Shown piece after piece: positions 44,353 to 52,871 of a stretch of DNA of 64,000 nt (the stretch's first letter is position 1; every line of letters starts with the position of its first letter). A program made the position numbers and the translations under genes. Source of the stretch: GCA-958296115 sp965222445 (GTDB lineage: Bacteria > Chloroflexota > Dehalococcoidia > Lucifugimonadales > CAJWER01); assembly GCA_965222445.1 (NCBI GenBank), contig CBDCTY010000002.1, forward strand, positions 2,542,001-2,606,000, read 5' to 3'. The notes under the pieces were generated by a model, which was not told the DNA's origin, searched no databases, and saw only the letters and a program-made list of their open reading frames with translations.

Positions 44353-46413
44353 GTCGACACCACTCCCGGACGCTCACCCCCGCCTCGCCGGTCCATTATT
44401 ACTCCGCCCTTTACACGTCTCCGGGACGTACGCGCCGGCAACCTCTATCTATCGGACAAGGAGGGAGGAGGGGAGTTCACACAGGATGACGAGGAGACCC
44501 TGGCGATGTTCGCGTCCCATGCGGGAATGGCCATCGCCAATGCGCGGCGGCACCGGGAGGAGCAGAGGGCCAGGGCCTACCTTGAGACGCTGATCGACAC
44601 CACGCCCGTAGGCGTCGTGGTGTTCAACGCCGGGACCGGCGTCCCGGTGTCCCTCAACAGGGAGGGGAGAAGGCTTGTCGACGGCCTCACAAACCCCGGC
44701 CAGACGGCGGAGCAGCTCCTCGACGTGCTGACCTTCCGGCGCGCTGACGGGCGGGAGATCTCGCTGCGGGAGTTCCCCCTGGCAGAGGCGCTCAGCACGG
44801 CCGAGACGGTGCGGGCCGAGGAGATCGTCATCAGCGTCCCCGACGGCCGGAGCGTCTCCGTGCTGCTCAACGCCACCGCCATCCGCTCGGAAGAGGGACA
44901 GGTCGAGTCGATGGTCGTCACCCTCCAGGACATGACGGCGCTGGAGGAGCTGGACCGGCTGCGGGCCGAGTTCCTGGGCATGGTGAGCCACGAGCTGCGG
45001 GCGCCCCTGACCTCCATCAAGGGCTCCGCCGCCACAGTGCTGGGGTCGTCCGCCGACATGGACCCCGCCGTGGTCCGCCAGTTCTTCCGGATCATCGAGG
45101 ACCAGGCCGACCACATGCACGACCTGGTTGCCGACCTGCTGGACGTGGCGCGCATCGAGACGGGCACGCTGCCGGTCACTCCCGAACCTGCGGAGGTGGC
45201 GGTGCTGGTGGACCGGGCAAGGAGCACCTTCCTCAGCGCAGGGGGCGGGAACAACCTCGCCATCGACATTCCGCCCGACCTGCCCCTGGTGATGGCGGAC
45301 AGGCGGCGCATCGTCCAGGTCGTCGGCAACCTGCTGTCCAACGCGGCCAAACACTCCTCGGAGTCGTCCGTCATCACGGTGACCGTAGTGCGGGAGGACG
45401 TTCACGTTGCGGTCTCGGTCGCCGACGAGGGGAGGGGCATACCTTCCGAGCGACTGCCGTACCTGTTCAGGAAGTTCACCCGGACCGACGGCGACGACCT
45501 GGGGAGCGGCGTCGCCGGGTCGGGCCTGGGCCTCGTCATCTGCAAGGGGATCGTGGAGGCGCATGGGGGCCGGATATGGGCCGAGAGCGAGGGGCCGGGC
45601 ATGGGAGCGCGGTTCACCTTCACGATACCGACGGTCGAGGAGACCGGTAGCGGCACGGCCATCGGCCTCCCGCCTCTCTCCGCTCCCGCCGCGCGGCGAG
45701 CGGTGGCGGGAGCGGGGGAACACGTGCGGGTCCTGGCGGTGGACGACGACCCCCAAGCGCTCAGGTACGTCCGCGACGCCCTCGCCAGTGCCGGCTACAC
45801 GCCGGTAGTGACCGGGGACCCGGCGGAGGCGCTCCGGCTCGTGGCGGAGGAGAAGCCCGATCTGGTCCTGCTCGACCTGATGTTGCCGGGGACCGACGGC
45901 ATCGAGCTGATGAAGGACATCCTGGGAGCGGGCGACGTGCCGGTCATCTTCGTGTCCGCCTACGGCCGGGACGAGCTCATCGCCAGGGCCTTTGACATGG
46001 GGGCCGTCGATTACGTCGTCAAGCCCTTCTCGCCGACTGAGCTGGCGGCGAGAATCAGGGCGGCCCTGCGCAAGCGGGCAGCGTCCGAGCCGTCAGAGCC
46101 CTACGTGCTGGGCGACCTGACCATCGACTATGCCGAACGGAGCGTGACCCTTGCCGGTCGCCCGCTCCCGCTGATAGCGATGGAGTACCGGCTGCTCGCC
46201 GAGCTTTCGGCCAATGCCGGGCGGCTGTTGACCTACGAGCATCTGCTGGAACGGGTCTGGGGGGAGAAGAGCAGCGGCGACGTGCGGCCCATGCGCACCA
46301 TCGTAAGCAAGCTCCGCCGCAAGCTGGGCGACGACGCCGACAACCCCATCTACATCTTCACCGAGCCTCGCGTCGGCTACCGGATGCCCGACGGCTTTCC
46401 TTCATGCCCTTGA
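44353..46413 (+). CDS. Sensor histidine kinase fused to response regulator with DNA-binding domain, 5' truncated by IS
   Basis: The frame is open from the IS end (the TTG at 44323 lies within the IS). Order, numbered from 44323: end of a GAF domain (AGNLYLSDKEGGGEFTQDDE), PAS (~85-205), HisKA with phospho-His 223 (GMVSHELRAPLTS), HATPase_c (NLLSNAAKH, DEGRGIPS, GSGLGLVIC), receiver with phospho-Asp 518 (VLLDLMLPGTDG), and an OmpR-type winged helix (~590-690). Sensor, kinase, receiver and DNA binding in one chain is unusual outside some Chloroflexota and relatives. Most of the GAF input and the native start are lost. Confidence 0.88.
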   Translation, partial: VDTTPGRSPPPRRSIITPPFTRLRDVRAGNLYLSDKEGGGEFTQDDEETLAMFASHAGMAIANARRHREEQRARAYLETLIDTTPVGVVVFNAGTGVPVSLNREGRRLVDGLTNPGQTAEQLLDVLTFRRADGREISLREFPLAEALSTAETVRAEEIVISVPDGRSVSVLLNATAIRSEEGQVESMVVTLQDMTALEELDRLRAEFLGMVSHELRAPLTSIKGSAATVLGSSADMDPAVVRQFFRIIEDQADHMHDLVADLLDVARIETGTLPVTPEPAEVAVLVDRARSTFLSAGGGNNLAIDIPPDLPLVMADRRRIVQVVGNLLSNAAKHSSESSVITVTVVREDVHVAVSVADEGRGIPSERLPYLFRKFTRTDGDDLGSGVAGSGLGLVICKGIVEAHGGRIWAESEGPGMGARFTFTIPTVEETGSGTAIGLPPLSAPAARRAVAGAGEHVRVLAVDDDPQALRYVRDALASAGYTPVVTGDPAEALRLVAEEKPDLVLLDLMLPGTDGIELMKDILGAGDVPVIFVSAYGRDELIARAFDMGAVDYVVKPFSPTELAARIRAALRKRAASEPSEPYVLGDLTIDYAERSVTLAGRPLPLIAMEYRLLAELSANAGRLLTYEHLLERVWGEKSSGDVRPMRTIVSKLRRKLGDDADNPIYIFTEPRVGYRMPDGFPSCP

Positions 46414-46541
46414 AGACCTGCTCTACCGCTTCGCGTAGTTCCGGCGTTTTGCACTTCCCTCCTGATGTGAAGTCGTGTTTACGTGTCCGGGGCTCTTGTA
46501 GTAGCCTTCCTAGGATGCATATTTCCGAGGGAGAGCCATAG

Positions 46542-46835
46542 ATGGTGAAGTTCGAGGTGATGTCGCAGACTAAGGCGGAGCTAGATTCGGCGACCGGCAG
46601 GCGGGCCGAGATCATGGTCGAGTATCTCGGCTATCTCAACCAGTTGAAGGACGGGGAGGCCGGCATGCTGACGGTAAGCAGCGCGGACGAGAGTCCGACA
46701 GCCCTCCGTCGGCGGATCGGCAGAGCGGCGGCAGCGGCGGGGAAGGAGATCGTCATCAGGCGCAAGGATGATGCGATCTACTTTTGGCTCGGCCCCGGTG
46801 TGAGGCGACGAAGACGCCCGCGAAAGAACGACTAA
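46542..46835 (+). CDS. Small uncharacterised protein with basic tail
   Basis: 97 residues, GAGGGAGAG upstream of the ATG. Pattern: a helical segment (RRAEIMVEYLGYLNQLKDGE), a strand-like AGMLTVSS, and LRRRIGRAAAAAGKEIVIRR followed by DDAIYFWL and a run of Arg. Could be a small DNA-binding protein; no family recognised. Confidence 0.55.
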   Translation: MVKFEVMSQTKAELDSATGRRAEIMVEYLGYLNQLKDGEAGMLTVSSADESPTALRRRIGRAAAAAGKEIVIRRKDDAIYFWLGPGVRRRRRPRKND

Positions 46836-47237
46836 CGCGTAGGTAACCGACTCGTCGTGTCCAGGACATCGGAGCTGCCATTGATGGCATCTCTGCGACG
46901 CCCGGCGGAAGCACGAGTTCAGGCGCAGAATGTGCGATGCAGGCATGGCCAAGGGTTGATTCTCTCGTAAAAAGTCTGTGCAGGTCGAATTAGAACAACC
47001 GTACCCTTGCCTGGGTACAATATACAGTCTCTGTTCCGTGTACTACCCCAACATACGGTAGCGCTCAGATGTGCTAAAGCGCTGGGACTTCCTCAAAACG
47101 GGGTTTTACGAGGGAATCAAGGGTTGGTACGAAGGCCGACAGAAGGAGGATCAATACCCTTCTGAGAAGGGTGGAGTGTACGGTAGCTGGTACACCTTGT
47201 CACCTGTATCATATTCCCCCTGCCATTGGAGACTACA
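46836..47237. other. Gap of about 400 bases
   Basis: No supported gene. AT-rich stretches around 47005-47035 could hold a promoter for the following small gene, but no consensus pair with good spacing stands out. Confidence 0.4.
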
Positions 47238-47543
47238 ATGGACCAAGAACGGTTCCAGCATCTTACCGCCAAGGGTCTGGCATATTACATGCGGATGTTG
47301 GTATCGGTGCTGGCGGGAGCTGATCCAGAGCTTCACGAAGAGTCTCGAGAGTTATGGGTTTTAGACGCACTAGGGGCCATGATGAAGGAATTGGACAGTC
47401 GTCATAATATCGCAATGTCGTCGCAAGACCACGATTCAATAAAGATTCTTCATTCTGTTTGTCACGAAGAATTGGGACGTGTTCGTTGGATAAGGAGTCA
47501 GCGTTCATTTGATAAACCTCCGACCTCTCCAGAGAACCTGTAG
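47238..47543 (+). CDS. Small uncharacterised helical protein
   Basis: 101 residues from ATG 47238 (GGAG six bases upstream; TTG 47226 in frame). Helical throughout (FQHLTAKGLAYYMRMLVSVL, ELWVLDALGAMMKELDSRHN), no membrane segment or motif. AT-richer than the surroundings. Confidence 0.5.
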   Translation: MDQERFQHLTAKGLAYYMRMLVSVLAGADPELHEESRELWVLDALGAMMKELDSRHNIAMSSQDHDSIKILHSVCHEELGRVRWIRSQRSFDKPPTSPENL

Positions 47544-48034
47544 CTGTAACAGTACCCGGATGCGATGGCTTTGGAGGCGGCCATCACGCAGTTCCGGTCA
47601 GGGGGTGGAGGCCCACAGGCTGCGGTGGGAGACGAGCTTGCCGTGTGGGACCCGTGAGCATCTACACCGCGACCGTCATAAGCTTCGACCTGCCGCTGCC
47701 AGGCCAGCTAACCGGTCGCCCAGGACTCCCCCTCGTTCCGTGTCATCCAACTACCGATCGCCATGCTGTCCTCCTCAGAACTGGGCGAGCCGCCAGACTG
47801 CTGGCACCATGATGCCGATGGGCACGGTGATCAGCATGGAAACTCCTGCTGTCCAGGGAGTGGCCGGCGAGGCCGCGTCCATCTCATAACGGGGCGAGTG
47901 ACTGAGCGCATCGGCTTGGTCCCAACCATGAGGCGGTGACGTTCGCATGGAGGTGTCCACAGGATGCGAGCGGGCCCGGGGCCGAGATCCGCGACGACAC
48001 CGCAATATGCCCTGGCCACATCTCCTGAACCGAG
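47544..48034. other. Gap with possible tiny minus-strand membrane peptide
   Basis: About 490 bases. On the minus strand 47882-47775 encodes a 35-residue peptide with one hydrophobic segment (VSMLITVPIGIMVPAVWRLA) but no ribosome binding site. Otherwise nothing supported. Confidence 0.3.
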
Positions 48035-48796
48035 CTACTCTCGCCACGGGCCGATGGTCAGGACGCGCCTCACCTTCCGCAGCATCTCTTGCTTGAGGCG
48101 CTCCCGGCGCAGGTCGTCGAGCGCCCTCCGCCGCCAGCCGAGGTGGGTCTCCCGCTCCGACGGATGCATGGGTGAGCTCGCGGGCGGCAGGGTCAGGCCG
48201 TGGTCTTCGATCAGTGCAATCTCCAGGGCCATGATCCTCTCCCGGGTCCTTGCCCGGTCCAGCTTCGTGCCGACCTCGCGCCGCAGCTCCAACGCCCGCC
48301 ACTCGTCCACCAGGGGCCACGGCTCGCCGTAGACCTCCTCGTCGCCAGGGGCGTAGTCGCCCGTGACGATCCTGGGATCCAGCATCCGCTCGACCGTCCG
48401 CCTCCCGCGCCACCCGCCGGTCCGTTCCGTGTGAACGGCGGTCGCCATGGCCCTCCTCCTAAGCGCGTCCAGCCCGGACCAACGGTCTCCAGCCTTCGCC
48501 GCTCCGTGGGAGTCCCGTTCCCTGAGCGCCTCGATCTCTCCCCGCACCTCCTCGGCCAAGCCCTTCATGTCCTCCGCGAGCTCGCCGACGACCTGCTCGA
48601 GCGCCTCGATGCGTTCAAGCTGCCGCGCCGCGTCCGCAACGCTCGGACAGCAGCAGCCGCTCCAGGGCGTCGGCCAGCCGGGGCGATAGCCTGCCCGCGG
48701 ACAGGCGCTGCGCCAGACCGTCTTTCGGTCTATCCCCAGGGCCTCAGCCGCCTCGACGGGGCCAAGCTCCCGCACCATGTCCTTCAGCAGGGCCAT
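48035..48796 (-). CDS. HTH/coiled-coil protein, family member 2, with a compensated frameshift
   Basis: Start uncertain: ATG 48796 is tight against GGAGGG, and the frame stays open to 48922. HTH (LGPVEAAEALGIDRKTVW), coiled coil (RIEALEQVVGELAEDMKGLA), then a C-terminal domain shared with the 62.9-kb gene (GDEEVYGEPWPLVDEWR, IEDHGLTLPP, LRKVRRVLTIGPWR). Between HTH and coiled coil the reading frame gives an odd Cys/Pro/Trp-rich stretch, while the +1 frame reads LSAGRLSPRLADALERLLLS, the exact family pattern. Two opposite indels (near 48708 and 48638) would explain it. Confidence 0.75.
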   Translation of the reverse strand: MALLKDMVRELGPVEAAEALGIDRKTVWRSACPRAGYRPGWPTPWSGCCCPSVADAARQLERIEALEQVVGELAEDMKGLAEEVRGEIEALRERDSHGAAKAGDRWSGLDALRRRAMATAVHTERTGGWRGRRTVERMLDPRIVTGDYAPGDEEVYGEPWPLVDEWRALELRREVGTKLDRARTRERIMALEIALIEDHGLTLPPASSPMHPSERETHLGWRRRALDDLRRERLKQEMLRKVRRVLTIGPWRE

Positions 48797-48920
48797 CCCT
48801 CCGGGTAACGCCTCGAAAGGCGCTACATGTGGAACGCCTTTGGAGGCATTACTAGCGGCGCTGCGGTCGTTCACACTCGATTGCCGTGACCACGGAGCCA
48901 TCGCCGGAGAGGAGGCATAC

Positions 48921-49115
48921 ATGGGGCTGCAATCGGGGATCGAGACCGTAAGAGTCTCCTCCGCACTCGATACGGGGGCGAGAAGGCCTGTGCTTCTCGC
49001 GTCGCTGCTCCTGGCGTCGCTGGTCGCGGTCGTCTCAGACGGAACAGTCGTGGCCCAGGGGCCCGGCCATGCCTCCGCCTACAGATTCAAATCCACCACC
49101 ACCGCCGCCATCTAA
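48921..49115 (+). CDS. Small single-pass membrane or exported peptide
   Basis: 64 residues, ATG with GAGGAGG five bases upstream, which makes translation likely. One hydrophobic segment (RPVLLASLLLASLVAVVSDG) followed by VVAQGPGHASAYRF, like a signal peptide with AQ cleavage and only ~20 mature residues. It might be a truncated secreted protein. A terminator follows at 49177. Confidence 0.5.
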   Translation: MGLQSGIETVRVSSALDTGARRPVLLASLLLASLVAVVSDGTVVAQGPGHASAYRFKSTTTAAI

Positions 49116-49176
49116 GAAAGACAATAAGTAACAGAGTGGTAGGGTTGGGCGAGAATCTGACGGCGCCTACCGCTAG

Positions 49177-49212
49177 GGCCTCGGTGATTCATAGTCACCG
49201 GGGCCTTTCTCA
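49177..49212 (+). terminator. Rho-independent terminator
   Basis: Stem GGCCTCGGTGA (49177-49187) against TCACCGGGGCC (49195-49205) with one mismatch and a 7-base loop, followed by TTTCTCATT. It ends the transcript of the 48.9-kb small gene. Confidence 0.7.
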
Positions 49213-49315
49213 TTCTAGAGAAATCTGGTGGGCCGATGTAACCCACAGCAGCTTGACGGCTGGGTAGGCGGGGTGTAGGGTAGCGCCGAAATTCTAGGTC
49301 GCGAGGGAGAGGGCC

Positions 49316-49651
49316 GTGACACCAGACGCTTTGACCGTTCGCAATCACCTAGTAGGTGTCGCCAAGCAGCGCCGGACTGTTACCTACTCGGAAGTCGCTA
49401 AGCTTATCAAGAGGGCGGCAATCGCTATGGGTCCAGTGCTAGAAGAGGTCGGGTGGGATGAGTGGACTCATGATCGGCCAATGCTCACCTCGTTGGTGAT
49501 TCGCAAGGGAGAGGGCACACCGGGCCCAGGTTTCTACCAGTTAGCTAATCGGCTAGGTCATGGGCCGATAGACCGTGATAGCGCCCATGATTTCTGGCGG
49601 GCGGAGTGCAAGAAGGTCTACGAGTATTGGTACTTGAAGCCCTGGAATTGA
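49316..49651 (+). CDS. Small winged-helix-like uncharacterised protein
   Basis: 111 residues, GTG start after GAGGGAGAGGG. The pattern TVTYSEVAKLIKR, PMLTSLVIRKGEGTPGPGFY, RAECKKVYEYW recalls a family of small proteins or N-terminal modules with 'TYgevA ... LtslVv.k..g.PG.Gf'. I know this pattern but not a function; it may be a DNA-binding wing. Confidence 0.55.
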   Translation: MTPDALTVRNHLVGVAKQRRTVTYSEVAKLIKRAAIAMGPVLEEVGWDEWTHDRPMLTSLVIRKGEGTPGPGFYQLANRLGHGPIDRDSAHDFWRAECKKVYEYWYLKPWN

Positions 49652-49664
49652 TCTAGCCTGTCCC

Positions 49665-49772
49665 ATGAAGAAGACCATTATCCGCGATGTATTGATTGCT
49701 GCTGCGGGAGCTGCCATAGGCAGCGCCATCAAGCTCTACCTCCAGAAGAGGGCGATGAGGCGGCCCAAATAA
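49665..49772 (+). CDS. Possible 35-residue membrane peptide
   Basis: MKKTIIRDVLIAAAGAAIGS followed by AIKLYLQKRAMRRPK: one Gly/Ala-rich helix with a basic end. 13 bases after the preceding gene, with no strong ribosome binding site. Similar in style to the glycine-zipper peptide at 31.0 kb. Confidence 0.3.
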   Translation: MKKTIIRDVLIAAAGAAIGSAIKLYLQKRAMRRPK

Positions 49773-49783
49773 CGTTTAGGTCG

Positions 49784-49830
49784 CTGTTTGATGGGGTTAT
49801 CGAATTCAATAGACTTGTATATAATCTCCT
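49784..49830 (+). promoter_or_regulatory. Promoter-like repeat, copy 2
   Basis: Nearly the same as 32623-32668: starts CTGTTTGATGGGG, ends AGACTTGTATATAATCTCCT; TTATCG and TATAAT are again 17 bases apart although the spacer sequence differs. The gene it once served has been replaced by a transposase remnant. Confidence 0.6.
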
Positions 49831-49839
49831 TTGGGAAGT

Positions 49840-50409
49840 GCGCGGTACCTGACTGAGCTCAGGTCCGCCAGCCTTATACAGATGTCGCGGTCGGTTGTAC
49901 TCGCGAGAGCCTCATCGAAACCTCCGGCTTCAAGCAGCTTTCGCAGTCTTACGAACAGGTTGGATCCCTGGATATGCGGATTGCGGACGAGCAGGTCCTC
50001 GACCTCCAGGTGGTCCGCCCATCCTCCCAACTTTGCCAGCCACCAGTGTCAGGTTGGCTACAGCCGCCGCCATCAACAGCTGGAACAGCGTCTTGGTACG
50101 TCCGAAGTACCGCGCCTGTCTCACTCCAAGCTGTACCAGACGCGCCAACCTGTGCTCCACCACCACCCGCCGCTGACGATACTCTGCATACCCTTCGCTC
50201 TTCTGCAACGCACGAGCCCGCTGAAGCATCGCTTCCTGCGGATGAAGTCTCACCGTCCGACCGCTGCCCTTTCCTGATCCCACACACCGCTCTTTTAGCG
50301 GGCACGCTCCGCAGACCGCCGCGTCGAACCAGAAGGCTCTCAGTTGGTGAGTGCGACCCGTGATCCGGGTCGGGTGCGGTCGCTCACGGCCTGGGATTGG
50401 ATCGAACAC
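49840..50409 (-). pseudogene. IS1182-family transposase remnant (C-terminal part)
   Basis: Reads HPTRITGRTHQLRAFWFDAA, CGACPLKERCVG, YRQRRVVVEHRLARLVQLGV, QARYFGRTKTLFQLLMAAAV, the C-terminal third of an IS1182-type enzyme. The frame shifts near 50015, after which LFVRLRKLLEAGGFDEALAS may continue it. N-terminal two thirds absent. Confidence 0.8.
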
Positions 50410-50455
50410 TCAACGCAAAGCCTTCCAGCACACTATACGGCCTCAGCAATATGAA

Positions 50456-50758
50456 ATGGTATTATACCAAGTGGGTGACTACGATTTCCTTATCCATCCT
50501 ATCGACCCTCAGTGCGAAGACTTGCCCTCGGATCTGGCATATGGCGACCGCATGGGTTTTGGAATAGCGTGGCCCGTAGAAGACGAAGATACGGCATGGC
50601 CAAAGCTAGTCGCCATCATTGACAACCAGCACCTACAACTCGTGGACTACGACGAACTGCCTCCGGTAGTTCAGCAGTTTGTCCAGGAGCAGTATAAAAG
50701 GGACACACCACGCGTGAAGCTCAGAAACACAGAAGACCCACCCGACGACCCACGCTGA
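50456..50758 (+). CDS. Uncharacterised small acidic protein
   Basis: 100 residues from ATG 50456; the frame continues upstream into the transposase remnant, so the native N-terminus may be lost. Shows VGDYDFLIHPIDPQCEDLPS, FGIAWPVEDEDTAWPKLVAI and an acidic Pro-rich tail. No family recognised. Heads a group of small same-strand genes. Confidence 0.5.
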   Translation: MVLYQVGDYDFLIHPIDPQCEDLPSDLAYGDRMGFGIAWPVEDEDTAWPKLVAIIDNQHLQLVDYDELPPVVQQFVQEQYKRDTPRVKLRNTEDPPDDPR

Positions 50759-50773
50759 CATGGGAGGATAGAC

Positions 50774-51046
50774 ATGACCATTCAAACGCTCGACGTGCTG
50801 CTGCTCACGGGTGTAGGCAGTCTGCTGGTTAGTGCCGTTGGCTTCGGACTCGCGCTGTGGACGAGGGACCGACGGACAATTGCCATTGGCGTATCCCTCG
50901 CCGCCGTTGCCGTCCTGCTCTTCGTGATGCTGTACATGCACTACCACGTAGGGAAAGCTATCCTTTTTGAGCTCAGGGAGATACAGACGCAGCTGCACAC
51001 CTTACAGCAGCAAATGAAGCTGCTGATTGGGATGCGAGAGCAATAG
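50774..51046 (+). CDS. Small membrane protein with coiled-coil tail
   Basis: 90 residues, GGGAGGATAG upstream. Two helices (~7-29 and ~35-58) then an amphipathic coil (ILFELREIQTQLHTLQQQMK). 15 bases from the previous gene. Unknown family. Confidence 0.6.
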   Translation: MTIQTLDVLLLTGVGSLLVSAVGFGLALWTRDRRTIAIGVSLAAVAVLLFVMLYMHYHVGKAILFELREIQTQLHTLQQQMKLLIGMREQ

Positions 51047-51057
51047 GAGATAAGCAC

Positions 51058-51267
51058 ATGATAGTCGAGAATGAACTGACCCTAGGCTACATCGTCTATG
51101 CGATAGTCTGCGGCCTCATCGCCGTATTCATGGCTAAACGTAAGAATCGGAGTCCTGGGCTATGGTTCATCCTCGGTGGGCTTCTTGGGATCTTCGGGTT
51201 GATTATCTTGGGATTCCTCGACGACGGGGGTATTCGTTGGAGTAGCAAGCGAAAGGATAAACTATGA
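51058..51267 (+). CDS. Small two-helix membrane protein
   Basis: 69 residues: YIVYAIVCGLIAVFMAKRK, then GLWFILGGLLGIFGLIILGF and a basic tail. The Lys/Arg-rich turn followed by a Gly-rich second helix is seen in many short membrane proteins. Overlaps the next gene by 4 bases (ATGA). Confidence 0.6.
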   Translation: MIVENELTLGYIVYAIVCGLIAVFMAKRKNRSPGLWFILGGLLGIFGLIILGFLDDGGIRWSSKRKDKL

Positions 51268-51671
51268 GCACAATCCCACTCACCATCACCGCATTTAGCC
51301 TAGTGATGGTCTTCGGTGCGTTTGTCCTGCTCGGAATCTTCGTAGCCCGCAAGTCTGAGGAAGTGGCTATGAAAGTGGCTGGCTATGTCACCGCCGTCGT
51401 CTTTGGTCTAATGGCCGCTATCGTCCCCTTTGTGATGTTCCAGTTCTTCGCCTTCTATGACATTCACTCCTACAGTACGGTCAGCGAATATCTACGGATA
51501 GAACAACCCCGTGTGGTCTACACCGCCGCGGAAGGTCGGTGTCGAGTAGATGCGGGAGACGTGGTGCGCTCCCCAACGGGATGCTGGTACAAATCCGTAG
51601 ACGGGAAAGAGTGGATGGAGCCCATGCGGTTCAGTGACACACCTATCGAATGGGTGCTGCCAGCCAAATAG
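51264..51671 (+). CDS. Two-helix membrane protein with extracytoplasmic tail
   Basis: 135 residues. Helices ~6-27 and ~39-64, then a ~70-residue outer domain with two Cys (EGRCRVDAGDVVRSPTGCWY) that could form a disulphide. Translationally coupled to the preceding membrane protein. Function unknown. Confidence 0.6.
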   Translation: MSTIPLTITAFSLVMVFGAFVLLGIFVARKSEEVAMKVAGYVTAVVFGLMAAIVPFVMFQFFAFYDIHSYSTVSEYLRIEQPRVVYTAAEGRCRVDAGDVVRSPTGCWYKSVDGKEWMEPMRFSDTPIEWVLPAK

Positions 51672-51739
51672 ACTCAATCCTCCAAATCCCAAGCCAGATT
51701 CTCCGTGACCCATAGGAGAGACTTGGCTAAGGTGAGACC

Positions 51740-51900
51740 ATGTACCGCGTACTCAACAAGGCCTTCCAGCTAGGCATCGCCCTCACATTCTTTTGTCGGC
51801 GTGGCTATGTTTGCGATCCACCTGTCGTCCCTATACTGCTGGCTGTCTGAGAGACTAGGTCCCGTCGGGGTGATCGGCGTCAACTATTATTGCCGGTCGT
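51740..51900 (+). pseudogene. Frameshifted and truncated small membrane protein gene
   Basis: MYRVLNKAFQLGIALTFF in the first frame continues as VGVAMFAIHLSSLYCWLSER in the next; one extra T near 51794 accounts for the shift. The 3' end is lost in the adjoining transposase remnant. Belongs with the preceding small membrane genes. Confidence 0.55.
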
Positions 51901-51919
51901 GTTGCCTCATCGGGAAATG

Positions 51920-52838
51920 TTACCGAAATCTGAGCCTCTGGAGTCAACTCCAACCGGAGCGATCTCCCTTGTTGCAGCGTCCCACGGCATCGACTGGTCA
52001 GCAGAGGCATAGATGAGCTCCTTAGCCATGACTCCCCGCCATTGGCGAACTCTGCGTTGCAGTGTCCGGAGCTGGCTGTCGGTGAAGCGGCCAGGGTAGA
52101 GAGGCCGCAGGCGTTCCAGGAGGGCCTTGGCGGTAGCGTCCGGTTCCTGCTGCAGCCAGAGCAGGACGTCAGACCAGACCCCTCCAAAGGGATCCTTCCG
52201 GGTTCGCAGGTTCGAGGACGCGCATCTCGCTGCGCATGCGTCGGGCGGACCTCACCCAGACGCCACAGATCAGGCAGCTGCGAGAGGAAATGCTCCAGAC
52301 CTTCCTGACTCGGAGCCGCCTGACCTTCAGGAGAGGCGACGGCGACCAGGGCGGATTGCGCCTGTCGAATGGTGTGCAAGAGGGCGACGGGGTCCAGCCT
52401 GGTGCGATTCTCTCGCAGCCTGTCTTTGATCTCGACGCTTACCGAGCCGTGCTCCAACAGCCGATCACAGGGCGTGGCTGGCTTATCGTAGCGCTTCGTG
52501 ACCCTGGCGCCGTCCCGCGTCTTCTCGACCAGCTTGAACGAGGGCTGGAAGTAGTTCACGTACAGGCGGACTGCCCCATACAGGTGAGCCAGGGTTTGAC
52601 CGGCAATCTGGCCTGTGTAGCGGTCATGCCCGACGAATCGGCGGATGACGGCCCCGTTCTTCTGCTCGATCCAAGCCTGGTCGTTCTTTCGATATGCCCT
52701 GGAACGGGTGAACTCGATCCCACTGTCTGCACAGTGTTGCACAAGCGTCTCGTTGATGAATACGCTGTCGTTGTCCGAGTCGATTCCACCGATGGGGACA
52801 GGGAGCTGTCGGCCAATGATATGCAGACCCTCGACCAC
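51920..52838 (-). pseudogene. rve (integrase-core) transposase remnant
   Basis: Starts in the catalytic core (IGGIDSDNDSVFINETLVQH; CADSGIEFTRSRAYRKNDQA; WIEQKNGAVIRRFVGHDRYT) and lacks the N-terminal HTH and first Asp. After about residue 200 the frame degrades; the expected C-terminus (VMAKELIYASADQSMPWDA) lies in another frame. The 5' side is cut exactly where the SWIM-transposase element begins. Confidence 0.78.
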
Positions 52839-52871
52839 GAGCGACTGCTCACGGGCTTTGCACCAAAAGTC

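Noticed and set aside
44449..45756. 435-codon minus-strand open frame opposite the kinase gene
   Set aside because: Shadow of a GC-rich coding region; product is His/Asp/Arg-rich without motifs, and the plus strand carries all kinase and receiver motifs.
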